Assembly: GCA_903924445.1 (NCBI GenBank)
Contig: CAIYBQ010000042.1
Location: 1 to 12,384 of the forward strand
DNA from: an uncultured Armatimonadota bacterium
GTDB taxonomy: Bacteria > Armatimonadota > Armatimonadia > Armatimonadales > Armatimonadaceae
Direction of reading: 5' to 3'
DNA: 12,384 bases
In this document: piece by piece, positions 1 to 6,967 of the stretch
Numbering within the stretch: the first letter of the stretch is position 1
Layout of the letters: the number at the start of each line of letters is the position of its first letter
Notes under the pieces: model-generated
Database searches by the model: none
What the model saw: only the letters and a program-made list of their open reading frames with translations
Told to the model about the DNA's origin: nothing
Made by a program: the position numbers and the translations under genes

Positions 1-1
1 C

Positions 2-1297
2 CTAAACGGTGGCCGTCTTTATGTAGATGCTGTCGGTGACCATGAGGAGTACGCGACGGCGGAGTGTTCATCCATTTTGGATGTCTGCCGCCACCATAAG
101 GCCGGTCAGTGGCTGCTACAGTCATTTCTTGATGACCTTGGTCTTACCGATGCCGTTTCGTTCCACAACAACAGTGTGGATCACTTTGGCGGGCATACAT
201 TCGGCTGTCATGAGAACTACTTAGTTTCGATGGCGGATGAAGAGTTTTTCCGGGCGAGCTTGCGTGGGCTGATTCCGTTTTTGGTGACGCGTCAGATTTT
301 TGCGGGAGTCGGGCGTGTGGGTGGCCACCGGCTGAATTTCAGCTCGCTGGAAAACTCGATCATGACGATCAGTGACCACGATGTCGACTACCAGTGGATT
401 TCGAATTTTTATGGTGTTGAGCTTGATAACTCCGTTGACTTTCAGCTGAGTCAGCGGGCGGACCACATTATCCGGACGATTGCGAGCCGTGTGCGGTTTA
501 ACCGCGCGATCATCAACCCAAAGTGGGATAGTTATTACCAGAACGCGACGTACAACCGCCTGCACATTTTGTTTGGCGAGTCGAATATGAGTGACTACGC
601 CACAGCGCTAAAGGTTGGAACGACAAGCGCGGTGTTGAGTCTTCTTGAAGATGGTCTGATTGGCCGTGATGTTGAGATTCAGGATCCGTTGGAGGCGCTG
701 CGTTCGATCAGTCGGGATGGCAGTTATCGGTGGTTGGTGACGCTTACGGACGGCACGACGATCTCGGCGATTGATTTGCAGCGGCGCTACCTGTCGGCGG
801 CCAAGAAGCGGTTGACGGGTGTGGATGAGCAGACGGATTGGGTTTTGGCGAACTGGGAGTCGACGCTTGACCAGCTGGAGCGTGACCCGATGGTTTTGGC
901 GGACCGCCTGGATTGGGTTGCGAAGAAAAAGCTGTTTACAGAGTTTGTCGCAAGTGAGGGTGTGGCCTGGTCGGATGACATCCTCCAGAGTCTGGACATC
1001 GAGTATCACAACATCAACCGCAACCAAAGTTTGTTTCATGCGCTTGAGCAATCGGGTGAGATGGTGCGTCTCGTGTCTGATTTTGAGATTGCGAAGGCGA
1101 TGTCTACGCCGCCTGTTGGGACCCGTGCTGAGGGGCGTGCAAACGTAGTTCGCAGATTAATTGCTGCCAAATCGCGAGAATATGTGGTTGACTGGGATGT
1201 TGTCTATGCCGGCAAGGGTCGGCAGCTTGAATTTGGAGACCCCTTGCATACGTATGCGGATGAAACGCATCGGATGTTGGCTGGGCTTCCGGAATAG
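2..1297 (+). CDS. pafA: Pup-protein ligase / Pup deamidase family enzyme (PafA/Dop), 5'-truncated
   Basis: The reading frame is open from base 2 and lacks only the N-terminus; 431 residues are visible. Family knowledge: PafA uses ATP to join Pup to substrate lysines, and its homolog Dop deamidates Pup or removes it, both feeding the bacterial proteasome. Seen here, numbered from the first visible codon: LYVD with a presumed catalytic Asp9, then EYATAE (17-21 region); GCHENYL (68-74); PFLVTRQ; LSQRADH; GESNMS and LKVGTT; LDQLERDP; DW..K..L; YHNINR; PP..TR near the end. GCHENYL, YATAE and SNMS favour PafA. GRVG...FQLSQR and LERDP look more like Dop, so the PafA call is a lean. Oddities: about 30 extra residues before LSQR, and the usual INTRDEPHAD block reads INPKWDSYY. 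No pup, prcA or prcB gene lies downstream, which fits a gene at the end of a proteasome cluster, but the upstream part is not visible. Confidence 0.8.
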   Translation, partial: LNGGRLYVDAVGDHEEYATAECSSILDVCRHHKAGQWLLQSFLDDLGLTDAVSFHNNSVDHFGGHTFGCHENYLVSMADEEFFRASLRGLIPFLVTRQIFAGVGRVGGHRLNFSSLENSIMTISDHDVDYQWISNFYGVELDNSVDFQLSQRADHIIRTIASRVRFNRAIINPKWDSYYQNATYNRLHILFGESNMSDYATALKVGTTSAVLSLLEDGLIGRDVEIQDPLEALRSISRDGSYRWLVTLTDGTTISAIDLQRRYLSAAKKRLTGVDEQTDWVLANWESTLDQLERDPMVLADRLDWVAKKKLFTEFVASEGVAWSDDILQSLDIEYHNINRNQSLFHALEQSGEMVRLVSDFEIAKAMSTPPVGTRAEGRANVVRRLIAAKSREYVVDWDVVYAGKGRQLEFGDPLHTYADETHRMLAGLPE

Positions 1298-1312
1298 ATT
1301 TTATAGTTTAAT

Positions 1313-1342
1313 TTGCATCGTCCGGCAATTGGTCGGTATGAT
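1313..1342 (+). promoter_or_regulatory. Candidate sigma70-type promoter for rpmG-rpmB
   Basis: A TTGCAT -35 hexamer (1313-1318) and a TATGAT -10 hexamer (1337-1342) are separated by 18 nt. They lie in the 80-nt gap between the pafA-like gene and rpmG. Transcription would start near 1349 and give a leader of about 29 nt. No strong Shine-Dalgarno precedes the rpmG ATG; only a GGGA lies nearby. This is inferred from hexamer match and position. Confidence 0.45.
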
Positions 1343-1377
1343 GCACGCTTGGCACTACTAGCAATGGGATTAGAGTA

Positions 1378-1545
1378 ATGGCAAAGAAAAGCGGCGAAAA
1401 TAGATTGGTGATCACGCTCCGTTCGACCGAGAGCGCACATGCATACACCACAATGAAGAACAAGCGGAATGATCCGGCACGTATCGAGCTCAAGAAGTAC
1501 GATCCTGTCGTTCGCCGCCACGTCACATATCGGGAGGCTAAGTAA
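1378..1545 (+). CDS. rpmG: 50S ribosomal protein L33 (bL33), zinc-free type
   Basis: This 55-codon gene encodes large-subunit ribosomal protein bL33. It begins MAKKSGENR and contains LRSTES, the family core YTTMKNKRNDP, ELKKYDPVVRRH and a YREAK end. The length is normal for bL33. Paired zinc-binding cysteines of the C+ form are absent (the positions read STES and YDPVV), so this is the C- paralog type, which needs no zinc. The ATG at 1378 is the only sensible start. The stop lies 2 nt before the rpmB ATG, so the two ribosomal genes are cotranscribed and probably translationally coupled. L33 and L28 are neighbours in many bacterial genomes, which supports both calls. Confidence 0.95.
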   Translation: MAKKSGENRLVITLRSTESAHAYTTMKNKRNDPARIELKKYDPVVRRHVTYREAK

Positions 1546-1547
1546 CC

Positions 1548-1796
1548 ATGGCTCGAGTCTGTGCATTAACAGGTCGCAAATCGCAGAGTGGACGTAACGT
1601 TCGCTATAACCACGGTGGAATGTGGGAAATGCGTGCTCCAAAGAAGCCACGTAAGTTCCATGTCAACCTTCAGACCGTAACCGTCCCTACACCGGATGGC
1701 GGAACGAAGAAGATTAAGATTGCTGCACGTATGATTACATCGCGTGCATTCAAGGCCATTCTGGCTGGCGAGCGGGCGCTTCCAAAGGGCGTCTAA
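1548..1796 (+). CDS. rpmB: 50S ribosomal protein L28 (bL28)
   Basis: An 82-residue protein with the bL28 N-terminal signature MARVC.LTGRK..SG.NV, followed by the basic RKFHVNLQ segment that matches the usual RRF.PNLQ, and a C-terminal ITSRAFKAI helix. The ATG at 1548 has a good GGGAGG Shine-Dalgarno (1532-1537) inside the end of rpmG. bL28 is usually 61-78 residues. The extra length lies between NVRYNH and RKFHV, where a GGMWEMRAPKKP stretch stands in place of the short N.SKRR link. A strong intrinsic terminator follows about 30 nt after the stop, closing the rpmG-rpmB unit. The family call is firm; the lineage that uses this longer variant is not identified. Confidence 0.93.
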   Translation: MARVCALTGRKSQSGRNVRYNHGGMWEMRAPKKPRKFHVNLQTVTVPTPDGGTKKIKIAARMITSRAFKAILAGERALPKGV

Positions 1797-1826
1797 TCCC
1801 TTCGGCTGTTGCTGGTATCAATCTAT

Positions 1827-1860
1827 GCCGGGTCGCTTGCGACCCGGCTTTTTGTTTGTT
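1827..1860 (+). terminator. Intrinsic terminator of rpmG-rpmB
   Basis: A perfect 9-bp GC-rich stem GCCGGGTCG (1827-1835) pairs with CGACCCGGC (1840-1848) around a CTTG loop. It is followed directly by TTTTTGTTTGTT. This is a classic Rho-independent terminator 30 nt after the rpmB stop. It also lies only 15 nt before the ATG of the MFS gene, so that gene needs read-through or its own promoter. Confidence 0.93.
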
Positions 1861-1874
1861 GAACGGTTTGCAAA

Positions 1875-3140
1875 ATGTCGCTTGCCACACAAAAACGAAG
1901 ATCCAATAACTTCATCATGTGTTTGTTGGATGCCATCGGCTTCCCGCTTGGCAATGCATTCTTTTCGACGACCACGGTGATTCCGGTTGCGCTCGCGGCT
2001 GCCGGCGCGGATAAGCTTTCCGTTGGCTTGCTGGTTGCGATGATTATGGTGATTCAAGCAATCCCAGGCCTCATCGCTGTGCGCTGGGTCTCGAAAATGC
2101 CGATCGTAAAAAACTATGTCGGATGGGTTGGCATCGGTGAACGTGTCGCATTATTACCTCTTGCCTGGTTTGTGGTGGCATGGGGGCCAAGCAAACCGAC
2201 ATGGTTTGTGACCGCAGTGTTTGGCTGTTTTGCACTCCATATGTTCTTTATGGGCATCAATATGCCCGCCTATTGGGTCCTCGTCGGCAAGGTCATCCCA
2301 ACAAATTGGCGCGGACGTCTCTACGGCTTTGCCGGAGGGATTGCTGGTGTACTGAGCATCGGCGTGGATGCCCTGATGCGCAATGTTGTCTTCAGTGGCA
2401 AAAACGATGGCTTTCCTCACGGATACAGCGCCGGGTTTGTGATCGGCTTTGTGATCCTGATGGTCAGTCTGGTTCCTCTCTTTCTTGTGCGTGAGCAGCC
2501 GATGCTCTCTCAGGCAGGTAACAGCTATTCGCTCGCTGCTTACAAAGAAGTCTGGACATCGGATAGTAAGTTCCGCCAGCTCACGACCGGGCAGCTTGTG
2601 TTTGTCCTGTCAAGCATGATGGTCCCATTTCTCGTGCTCCATGGGCGTGAGTCGCTTGGGGCAACGGATGGCCACCTCGCCACGTACACAACCGTCACTC
2701 TGCTGTCATCATCATTGGGCAGTCTCTATCTTGGCTACTTGTCGGATAAATATGGCAACTTCAAGGTCTACAAGTGGTCGATGGTTGTGGGCGTTGTGTG
2801 CGCTCTATATGCCATCGTGTGCCGTTCAGCCAGCTGGTACACCCTCGTCTTTGTGCTCCAAGGACTATCTGCGAGTGGCGTAGGGATTGTGGCGATGAAC
2901 CTTGTGATGGAGCTGGCGGGTAGCGCTAAGCGCATCGGTGTGTACTCATCGTTCTATTCGGCCCTAACGAGCATCCCGCGCGCGATCGCACCGGTGATCG
3001 GCTCCCTCATTGCGGGGGGACTGGGCTACATGCCATTGTTCTCCACCTGTGTTGTTGCGATTGTGATTGCACTCTGGATTACGCTTGCTCATCGCCACAA
3101 TCAACCAACCGGATTGGATACACTTGACCATGTTGCATGA
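1875..3140 (+). CDS. Major facilitator superfamily (MFS) permease, 12 TM
   Basis: A 421-residue integral membrane protein with about twelve hydrophobic segments, roughly at 14-40, 48-70, 85-103, 109-133, 148-168, 184-205, 238-256, 268-288, 300-315, 321-345, 355-382 and 386-405. A polar central loop lies near 206-236, the 6+6 MFS layout. GYLSDKYGNFK (287-297) is the loop 8-9 copy of MFS motif A, and PTNWRGRLYG (142-151) is the typical TM4-5 loop. The substrate cannot be read from sequence. The 3' end overlaps upp by 11 bp, which suggests, but does not prove, nucleobase or nucleoside transport. ATG 1875 is taken as start although no Shine-Dalgarno is evident. ATG 1917 is an alternative that would leave TM1 largely intact and has TTGCCA and TAACTT boxes (1882-1887, 1907-1912; 19-nt spacer) just before it. 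Confidence 0.85.
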   Translation: MSLATQKRRSNNFIMCLLDAIGFPLGNAFFSTTTVIPVALAAAGADKLSVGLLVAMIMVIQAIPGLIAVRWVSKMPIVKNYVGWVGIGERVALLPLAWFVVAWGPSKPTWFVTAVFGCFALHMFFMGINMPAYWVLVGKVIPTNWRGRLYGFAGGIAGVLSIGVDALMRNVVFSGKNDGFPHGYSAGFVIGFVILMVSLVPLFLVREQPMLSQAGNSYSLAAYKEVWTSDSKFRQLTTGQLVFVLSSMMVPFLVLHGRESLGATDGHLATYTTVTLLSSSLGSLYLGYLSDKYGNFKVYKWSMVVGVVCALYAIVCRSASWYTLVFVLQGLSASGVGIVAMNLVMELAGSAKRIGVYSSFYSALTSIPRAIAPVIGSLIAGGLGYMPLFSTCVVAIVIALWITLAHRHNQPTGLDTLDHVA

Positions 3141-3744
3141 GATGAAACATCCGGTAAGTGATGTCGCCCTGACGATACTGAGGGCTCAGGATACGTGTAC
3201 AACAGCCTTTCGCCAGCAGACGCAGCGGGTTGCGTTAATGGTGCTCGCTGAGTGCTTGCGCACGATGCCCATCGATCCGGTTCGGGTTACAACGCCCGTT
3301 GGTGAAGCCGATGGCTGCCGTCCCGTGGGGCGCCTTGTCGTTGTTCCTGTGCTTCGCGCTGGTCTTGCGTTTACCAGTGCTGTGGAGCAGCTGTGTCCGG
3401 ATGCTGAGTTGATGTTCGCTGGGCTTGCCCGCGATGAAACCACGGCGGAAGCGCATTGGTATATGGACCGTATCGGCGATGTCTCCGGGGCCTTTGTTGT
3501 CGTCCTGGACCCGATGCTCGCAACCGGTGGGAGTGTTGGCCAGGTTGTGGCGCGATGTTTGGAGCGCGGAGCTACAGCGGTGGTCGTTGGATGCATCGTC
3601 GCTGCACCAGAGGGAGTCGCAGAGGTTGAGGGTCGCTTCCCAGATGTCCGCATTGTCACTGCAGCCCTTGATTCGCATTTGAATGACGTGAAGTACATCA
3701 TTCCTGGCCTTGGTGACTTCGGCGACCGGTGGAGTGGCACGTAG
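3130..3744 (+). CDS. upp: Uracil phosphoribosyltransferase
   Basis: Makes UMP from uracil and PRPP in cytosolic pyrimidine salvage. The 204-residue product (family usually about 208-210) shows the whole signature: LTILRAQDT near residue 14, VPVLRAGL (72-79), GLARDE (98-103), the PRPP-binding loop VLDPMLATGGS (125-135) and the uracil-binding C-terminus YIIPGLGDFGDRWSGT (189-204). Start: ATG 3130 overlaps the MFS stop by 11 bp; ATG 3142 is an alternative four codons later. Neither has a clear Shine-Dalgarno, so coupling to the upstream gene is likely. The N-terminal half is divergent. The segment after GLARDE reads EAHWYMDRI instead of the usual Y..KLP, which suggests a diverged but probably active enzyme. 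Confidence 0.92.
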   Translation: MLHEMKHPVSDVALTILRAQDTCTTAFRQQTQRVALMVLAECLRTMPIDPVRVTTPVGEADGCRPVGRLVVVPVLRAGLAFTSAVEQLCPDAELMFAGLARDETTAEAHWYMDRIGDVSGAFVVVLDPMLATGGSVGQVVARCLERGATAVVVGCIVAAPEGVAEVEGRFPDVRIVTAALDSHLNDVKYIIPGLGDFGDRWSGT

Positions 3745-3966
3745 GGAAGCATCGACTTCTCTAATTTCCGCATAAGACATTGAGTCCTTCGTTATGTCAT
3801 TAGCCGTTGAATTGTCATCCAAATGTAATACGCCTCAAGGATTGCGTTTCTATACATCCTTGTTAACGGTATGTATTACGTGACAAGGCAAACTCATTGG
3901 TGTTGCTTGTAGAATGCACCAAGGGCGATGCCCATAAATTGTGCACCTGCACAGGGAGAATCCACG
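3745..3966 (+). other. Non-coding region upstream of gmd, with inverted repeats
   Basis: A 222-nt gap that I read as non-coding. It has two inverted repeats: GTAATAC (3825-3831) with GTATTAC (3873-3879), and CCTTGT (3858-3863) with ACAAGG (3883-3888), the second enclosing one arm of the first. A TAGAAT box (3910-3915) could be a -10, but I see no convincing -35 at the right distance. The gmd operon promoter probably lies here and the repeats may be operator half-sites. No strong terminator for upp is visible. Confidence 0.3.
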
Positions 3967-4935
3967 TTGGCTAAACGCGCACTCATTACCGGTATCACAG
4001 GGCAAGATGGTTCCTATCTCGCAGAGCTTTTGCTTTCCGAAGGCTACGATGTTTACGGTGTTGTTCGCCGTGCATCCACTGAGAACTACGAGCGTATCGA
4101 ACACCTCCGCGGCCAAATCACCCTTCTCCAAGCCGACCTCCTTGACCAGTCATCATTGGTACAGGCCATCCGCGAAAGTAACCCAACCGAGCTCTACAAT
4201 CTGGCTGCACAGTCCTTTGTACCTACATCGTGGGCACAGCCCGTCCTGACCGCTGAGTTCACGGCGATCGGTGTGACAAAAGTCCTCGAAGCGATGCGTG
4301 CTGTAAACCCGGAAATCCGCTTCTATCAGGCGAGTTCAAGCGAGATGTACGGTAAGGTTCTCGAAGTTCCGCAATCGGAAGATACGCCTTTCTACCCACG
4401 CTCGCCGTACGGTGTCGCTAAGGTCTACGGACACTACATCACCGTCAACTACCGTGAGTCCTACAACCTGCATGCATCCAGTGGCATCCTCTTCAACCAT
4501 GAGTCGCCACGCCGCGGGCTTGAGTTTGTAACCCGCAAGGTCACCGATGGTGTTTCACGCATTAAGTTGGGACTCGCGACCGAGCTCCGCATGGGCAACC
4601 TTGATTCACAGCGTGACTGGGGATTTGCCGGCGACTATGTGAAGGCCATGTGGCTGATGTTGCAGCAGGACACCCCGGATGACTATGTGGTCGCAACCGG
4701 TGAGACGCATACCGTCAAGGAACTCGTCCAACTAGCCTTCGATCGCGTTGGACTGGACTGGGAAAAGTATGTCGTCATCGACCCGCGCTTTATCCGGCCT
4801 GCGGAAGTCGATCTGCTCATCGGACAGCCCGCCAAGGCAAATAAAGTCCTCGGATGGGTTCCAGAGACATCGTTCCAGACATTGGTCAACATGATGGTCG
4901 ATGCTGACATGGACCGCTTGTCTGCCCGCAAATAA
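3967..4935 (+). CDS. gmd: GDP-mannose 4,6-dehydratase
   Basis: Converts GDP-D-mannose to GDP-4-keto-6-deoxy-D-mannose, the branch point to GDP-D-rhamnose, GDP-L-fucose and related sugars. Extended SDR fold: GITGQDG nucleotide-binding loop (9-15), SSSEMYG with catalytic Ser/Glu (125-126), SPYGVAK with Tyr148 and Lys152, and the very characteristic ILFNHESPRRG (174-184). At 322 residues it is a short GMD. Start: a TTG at 3967 is preceded by AGGGAG (3953-3958) with 8-nt spacing, which fits better than the in-frame ATG at 3928 that would add 13 unrelated residues before the Rossmann strand. The next gene begins 10 nt after the stop. GMD is among the most recognisable SDR subfamilies, so the call is firm. 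Confidence 0.95.
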   Translation: MAKRALITGITGQDGSYLAELLLSEGYDVYGVVRRASTENYERIEHLRGQITLLQADLLDQSSLVQAIRESNPTELYNLAAQSFVPTSWAQPVLTAEFTAIGVTKVLEAMRAVNPEIRFYQASSSEMYGKVLEVPQSEDTPFYPRSPYGVAKVYGHYITVNYRESYNLHASSGILFNHESPRRGLEFVTRKVTDGVSRIKLGLATELRMGNLDSQRDWGFAGDYVKAMWLMLQQDTPDDYVVATGETHTVKELVQLAFDRVGLDWEKYVVIDPRFIRPAEVDLLIGQPAKANKVLGWVPETSFQTLVNMMVDADMDRLSARK

Positions 4936-4945
4936 GCAGCAAACG

Positions 4946-5878
4946 ATGAAGGTATTGGTTACGGGTGCCAGCGGATTCGTCGGCCGGCACCTCCTGCCTG
5001 CACTGCAACGTGCTTATCCGGATGCTGTGCTTATTGGCACCAGCGGACCGAGCGATCCTCCGCGGACCAGCGTGGATGGCTACGTTGCGTTGCCGCTGGA
5101 CCTGTCCAGCCAGCACTCCATAAACGATGTTGTAGACACCGTGCATCCGACGCACGTTGTACACCTCGCAGGTTACGCGAGCGGAGCGGGCACGGATGCC
5201 GCAGGTATCGCGAAAATCAACGCAAACGGAACCGAGGCGCTCCTTTGTGCACTGGCAGGCCTGTCGCACCCGGTGACGGCCGTTTTGGCATCTAGTGGCT
5301 ATGTCTACGGAACGACGCCAGAAGCTCCTGGCGCGGATGAAGACTTTCCCTGTAACCCGAGCGGCGCATATGCCATCAGCAAGGCATCCATGGAGGATGC
5401 AGCGCGGGAAATGGCATCGGAAAAGCTGAAAATCGTTGTCTCCCGCTCCTTCAACCACACCGGGCCACTCCAGACGACTCAGTTTGTTGTCCCTGCTTTT
5501 GCGCAGCAGCTGGCGCAAATCGAGCGTGGAGAGCTTCCGCCTGTAGTCAAAGTTGGCAACCTGGATGCGCTACGTGACTTTTTGCCCGTCACAGATGTCG
5601 TTGATGCGTATTCTAAAATGCTGCTGCTGGATACGCCATTTACCGTTTTGAATGTGTCCAGCGGTATTGGGGTTTCGGTCCGCGACCTCTTGGATGGTCT
5701 CATTAACATCTCACGCGTACCGGTTACGGTGGAATTGGATCCGTCACGCCTCCGGGCATCCGATGTCCCATGTAGTGTAGGGAACCCAGCGAAGGCAAAG
5801 CAGCTGTTAGGTTGGGAGCCAAGCGGCGAAATTGCCACGATGCTCTCCACTACGCTCGCATATTGGCGCTGCCAATAA
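4946..5878 (+). CDS. rmd: GDP-4-keto-6-deoxy-D-mannose reductase (GDP-D-rhamnose synthase)
   Basis: Expected to reduce the GMD product with NAD(P)H to GDP-D-rhamnose. The 310-residue extended SDR has TGASGFVG (6-13, the GxxGxxG loop), ASSGYVYG (115-122), and the catalytic pair Tyr142/Lys146 in GAYAISK. RSFNHTGP (167-174), then VKVGNLDALRDF (201-212) and VTDVVDAY, are the family hallmarks of bacterial RMD enzymes. A GDP-fucose synthase would also epimerise and has different motifs, so RMD is preferred. Start: ATG 4946 begins directly with the Rossmann strand; an in-frame upstream start at 4901 would lie inside gmd. It is the second gene of the gmd operon, with 10 nt between them. What could change the call is activity as another 4-ketohexose reductase. 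Confidence 0.87.
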   Translation: MKVLVTGASGFVGRHLLPALQRAYPDAVLIGTSGPSDPPRTSVDGYVALPLDLSSQHSINDVVDTVHPTHVVHLAGYASGAGTDAAGIAKINANGTEALLCALAGLSHPVTAVLASSGYVYGTTPEAPGADEDFPCNPSGAYAISKASMEDAAREMASEKLKIVVSRSFNHTGPLQTTQFVVPAFAQQLAQIERGELPPVVKVGNLDALRDFLPVTDVVDAYSKMLLLDTPFTVLNVSSGIGVSVRDLLDGLINISRVPVTVELDPSRLRASDVPCSVGNPAKAKQLLGWEPSGEIATMLSTTLAYWRCQ

Positions 5879-5900
5879 CTTGGTTGAGAAGGATAGAAGA

Positions 5901-6881
5901 ATGCAAACCCGTTCATTTGATGGCATCCCGGTCGGTGAAGTTGGTCTTGGTTGCTGGCAGATCGGTGGAAGCTGGGCACATGTCGAGGAAGATGATGCAC
6001 TTGCAATCCTTCGGGCAGCCTATGCAGCGGGCGTCACATTTTTCGATACCGCAGATGTCTACGGTGCAGGGCGCTCCGAGCGCCTGATTGCACGCTGGGT
6101 GGGTGAGGATGCACCGCAAGGCATCTTTGTCGCAACCAAGCAGGGACGCTTCTCGCCTCCAGGCTGGCCAGAGAACTGGACACTGGATGCGATGCGGACG
6201 CATATCACCGCAAGCCTCGAGCGCCTCAATGTCGCGTCTCTGGACCTCTTGCAGCTGCACTGCATCCCAACCGATGCCCTTCGCGATGGAACCGTCTTCG
6301 ATCACCTCCGTACGCTTCAGGCGGAAGGGCTGATCAAGCGCTTTGGGGCAAGTGTTGAGAGCATCGAGGAAGCCGAAATATGTATGGCGCAGCCCGGGCT
6401 TGTCAGCCTGCAAATTCTCTTCAATGTCCTTCGTCAGCGTCCCGTCTGGCAGCTGTTCGACAAAGCACAGTCAAATGGCACATCCCTGATCGTACGTCTC
6501 CCACTTGCATCCGGGTTGCTGTCAGGCAAAATGACAAAGCAGACTGCATTTGGAGATGAGGACCACCGGAACTTCAACCGGGATGGCGCAGCGTTCAATG
6601 TTGGCGAGACGTTCTCCGGGCTTCCCTACGAGGCGGCTATCGATTTGGTGGATGCTCTCCGGCCACATGTGCCGCAGGACATGACAATGGCACAATTCGC
6701 GATGCGTTGGATTCTCGACCATCCAGCAGTAACCGTGGTGATTCCAGGAGCAAGCCGCCCGGACCAGGTTGCCTCGAATGTCAGTGCATCAACGCTGAAC
6801 AGCCTTCCCGCCGAGCTGCATGCAGCACTCGAAGCCTGGTATCGGTCGGATGTCGATCATCTCGTTCGCGGGCCCTATTAG
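5901..6881 (+). CDS. Aldo/keto reductase
   Basis: A 326-residue NADPH-type oxidoreductase of the TIM-barrel AKR superfamily. The complete catalytic tetrad is visible: Asp49 and Tyr54 in FDTADVYG, Lys80 in VATKQGR and His120 in LLQLHC. A cofactor-binding end is present as VVIPGASRPDQV (279-290). The ATG at 5901 has an excellent GAAGGA Shine-Dalgarno (5888-5893) with 7-nt spacing. It follows rmd by 22 nt, so it is probably the third gene of the gmd-rmd operon. The substrate is unknown. A role in modifying a keto-deoxysugar, or detoxifying aldehydes, is inference from context. No signal peptide or membrane segment is seen, so it is cytosolic. Confidence 0.9.
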   Translation: MQTRSFDGIPVGEVGLGCWQIGGSWAHVEEDDALAILRAAYAAGVTFFDTADVYGAGRSERLIARWVGEDAPQGIFVATKQGRFSPPGWPENWTLDAMRTHITASLERLNVASLDLLQLHCIPTDALRDGTVFDHLRTLQAEGLIKRFGASVESIEEAEICMAQPGLVSLQILFNVLRQRPVWQLFDKAQSNGTSLIVRLPLASGLLSGKMTKQTAFGDEDHRNFNRDGAAFNVGETFSGLPYEAAIDLVDALRPHVPQDMTMAQFAMRWILDHPAVTVVIPGASRPDQVASNVSASTLNSLPAELHAALEAWYRSDVDHLVRGPY

Positions 6882-6932
6882 ATCGTTAACGGATGCATGG
6901 TTACTTCACCGGGATTGTTATAGGGTTGGTGA

Positions 6933-6962
6933 TTGTACCGGGGCTAATAGCATCGCTATAAT
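6933..6962 (+). promoter_or_regulatory. pyk promoter producing a leaderless mRNA
   Basis: TTGTAC (6933-6938, 4 of 6 consensus) is followed after 18 nt by a perfect TATAAT (6957-6962). Only five bases (CAGCT) separate the -10 from the pyk ATG at 6968. The normal transcription start, 6-7 nt after the -10, therefore falls on the A or T of the start codon, so the message should have no 5' UTR. No Shine-Dalgarno exists upstream, consistent with this. Confidence 0.75.
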
Positions 6963-6967
6963 CAGCT

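Noticed and set aside
1298..1377. Possible tRNA before rpmG, where some bacteria have one
   Set aside because: No acceptor stem, anticodon arm or T-loop consensus can be drawn. The gap is better explained by a promoter.
3186..3822. Two 195-codon open frames on the - strand opposite upp
   Set aside because: The + strand encodes an unmistakable uracil phosphoribosyltransferase over the same bases. The antisense products show only biased composition.
4886..5518. A 210-codon antisense frame across the gmd/rmd junction
   Set aside because: It is Arg/Cys-rich with no domain, and both + strand genes are clear SDR enzymes.
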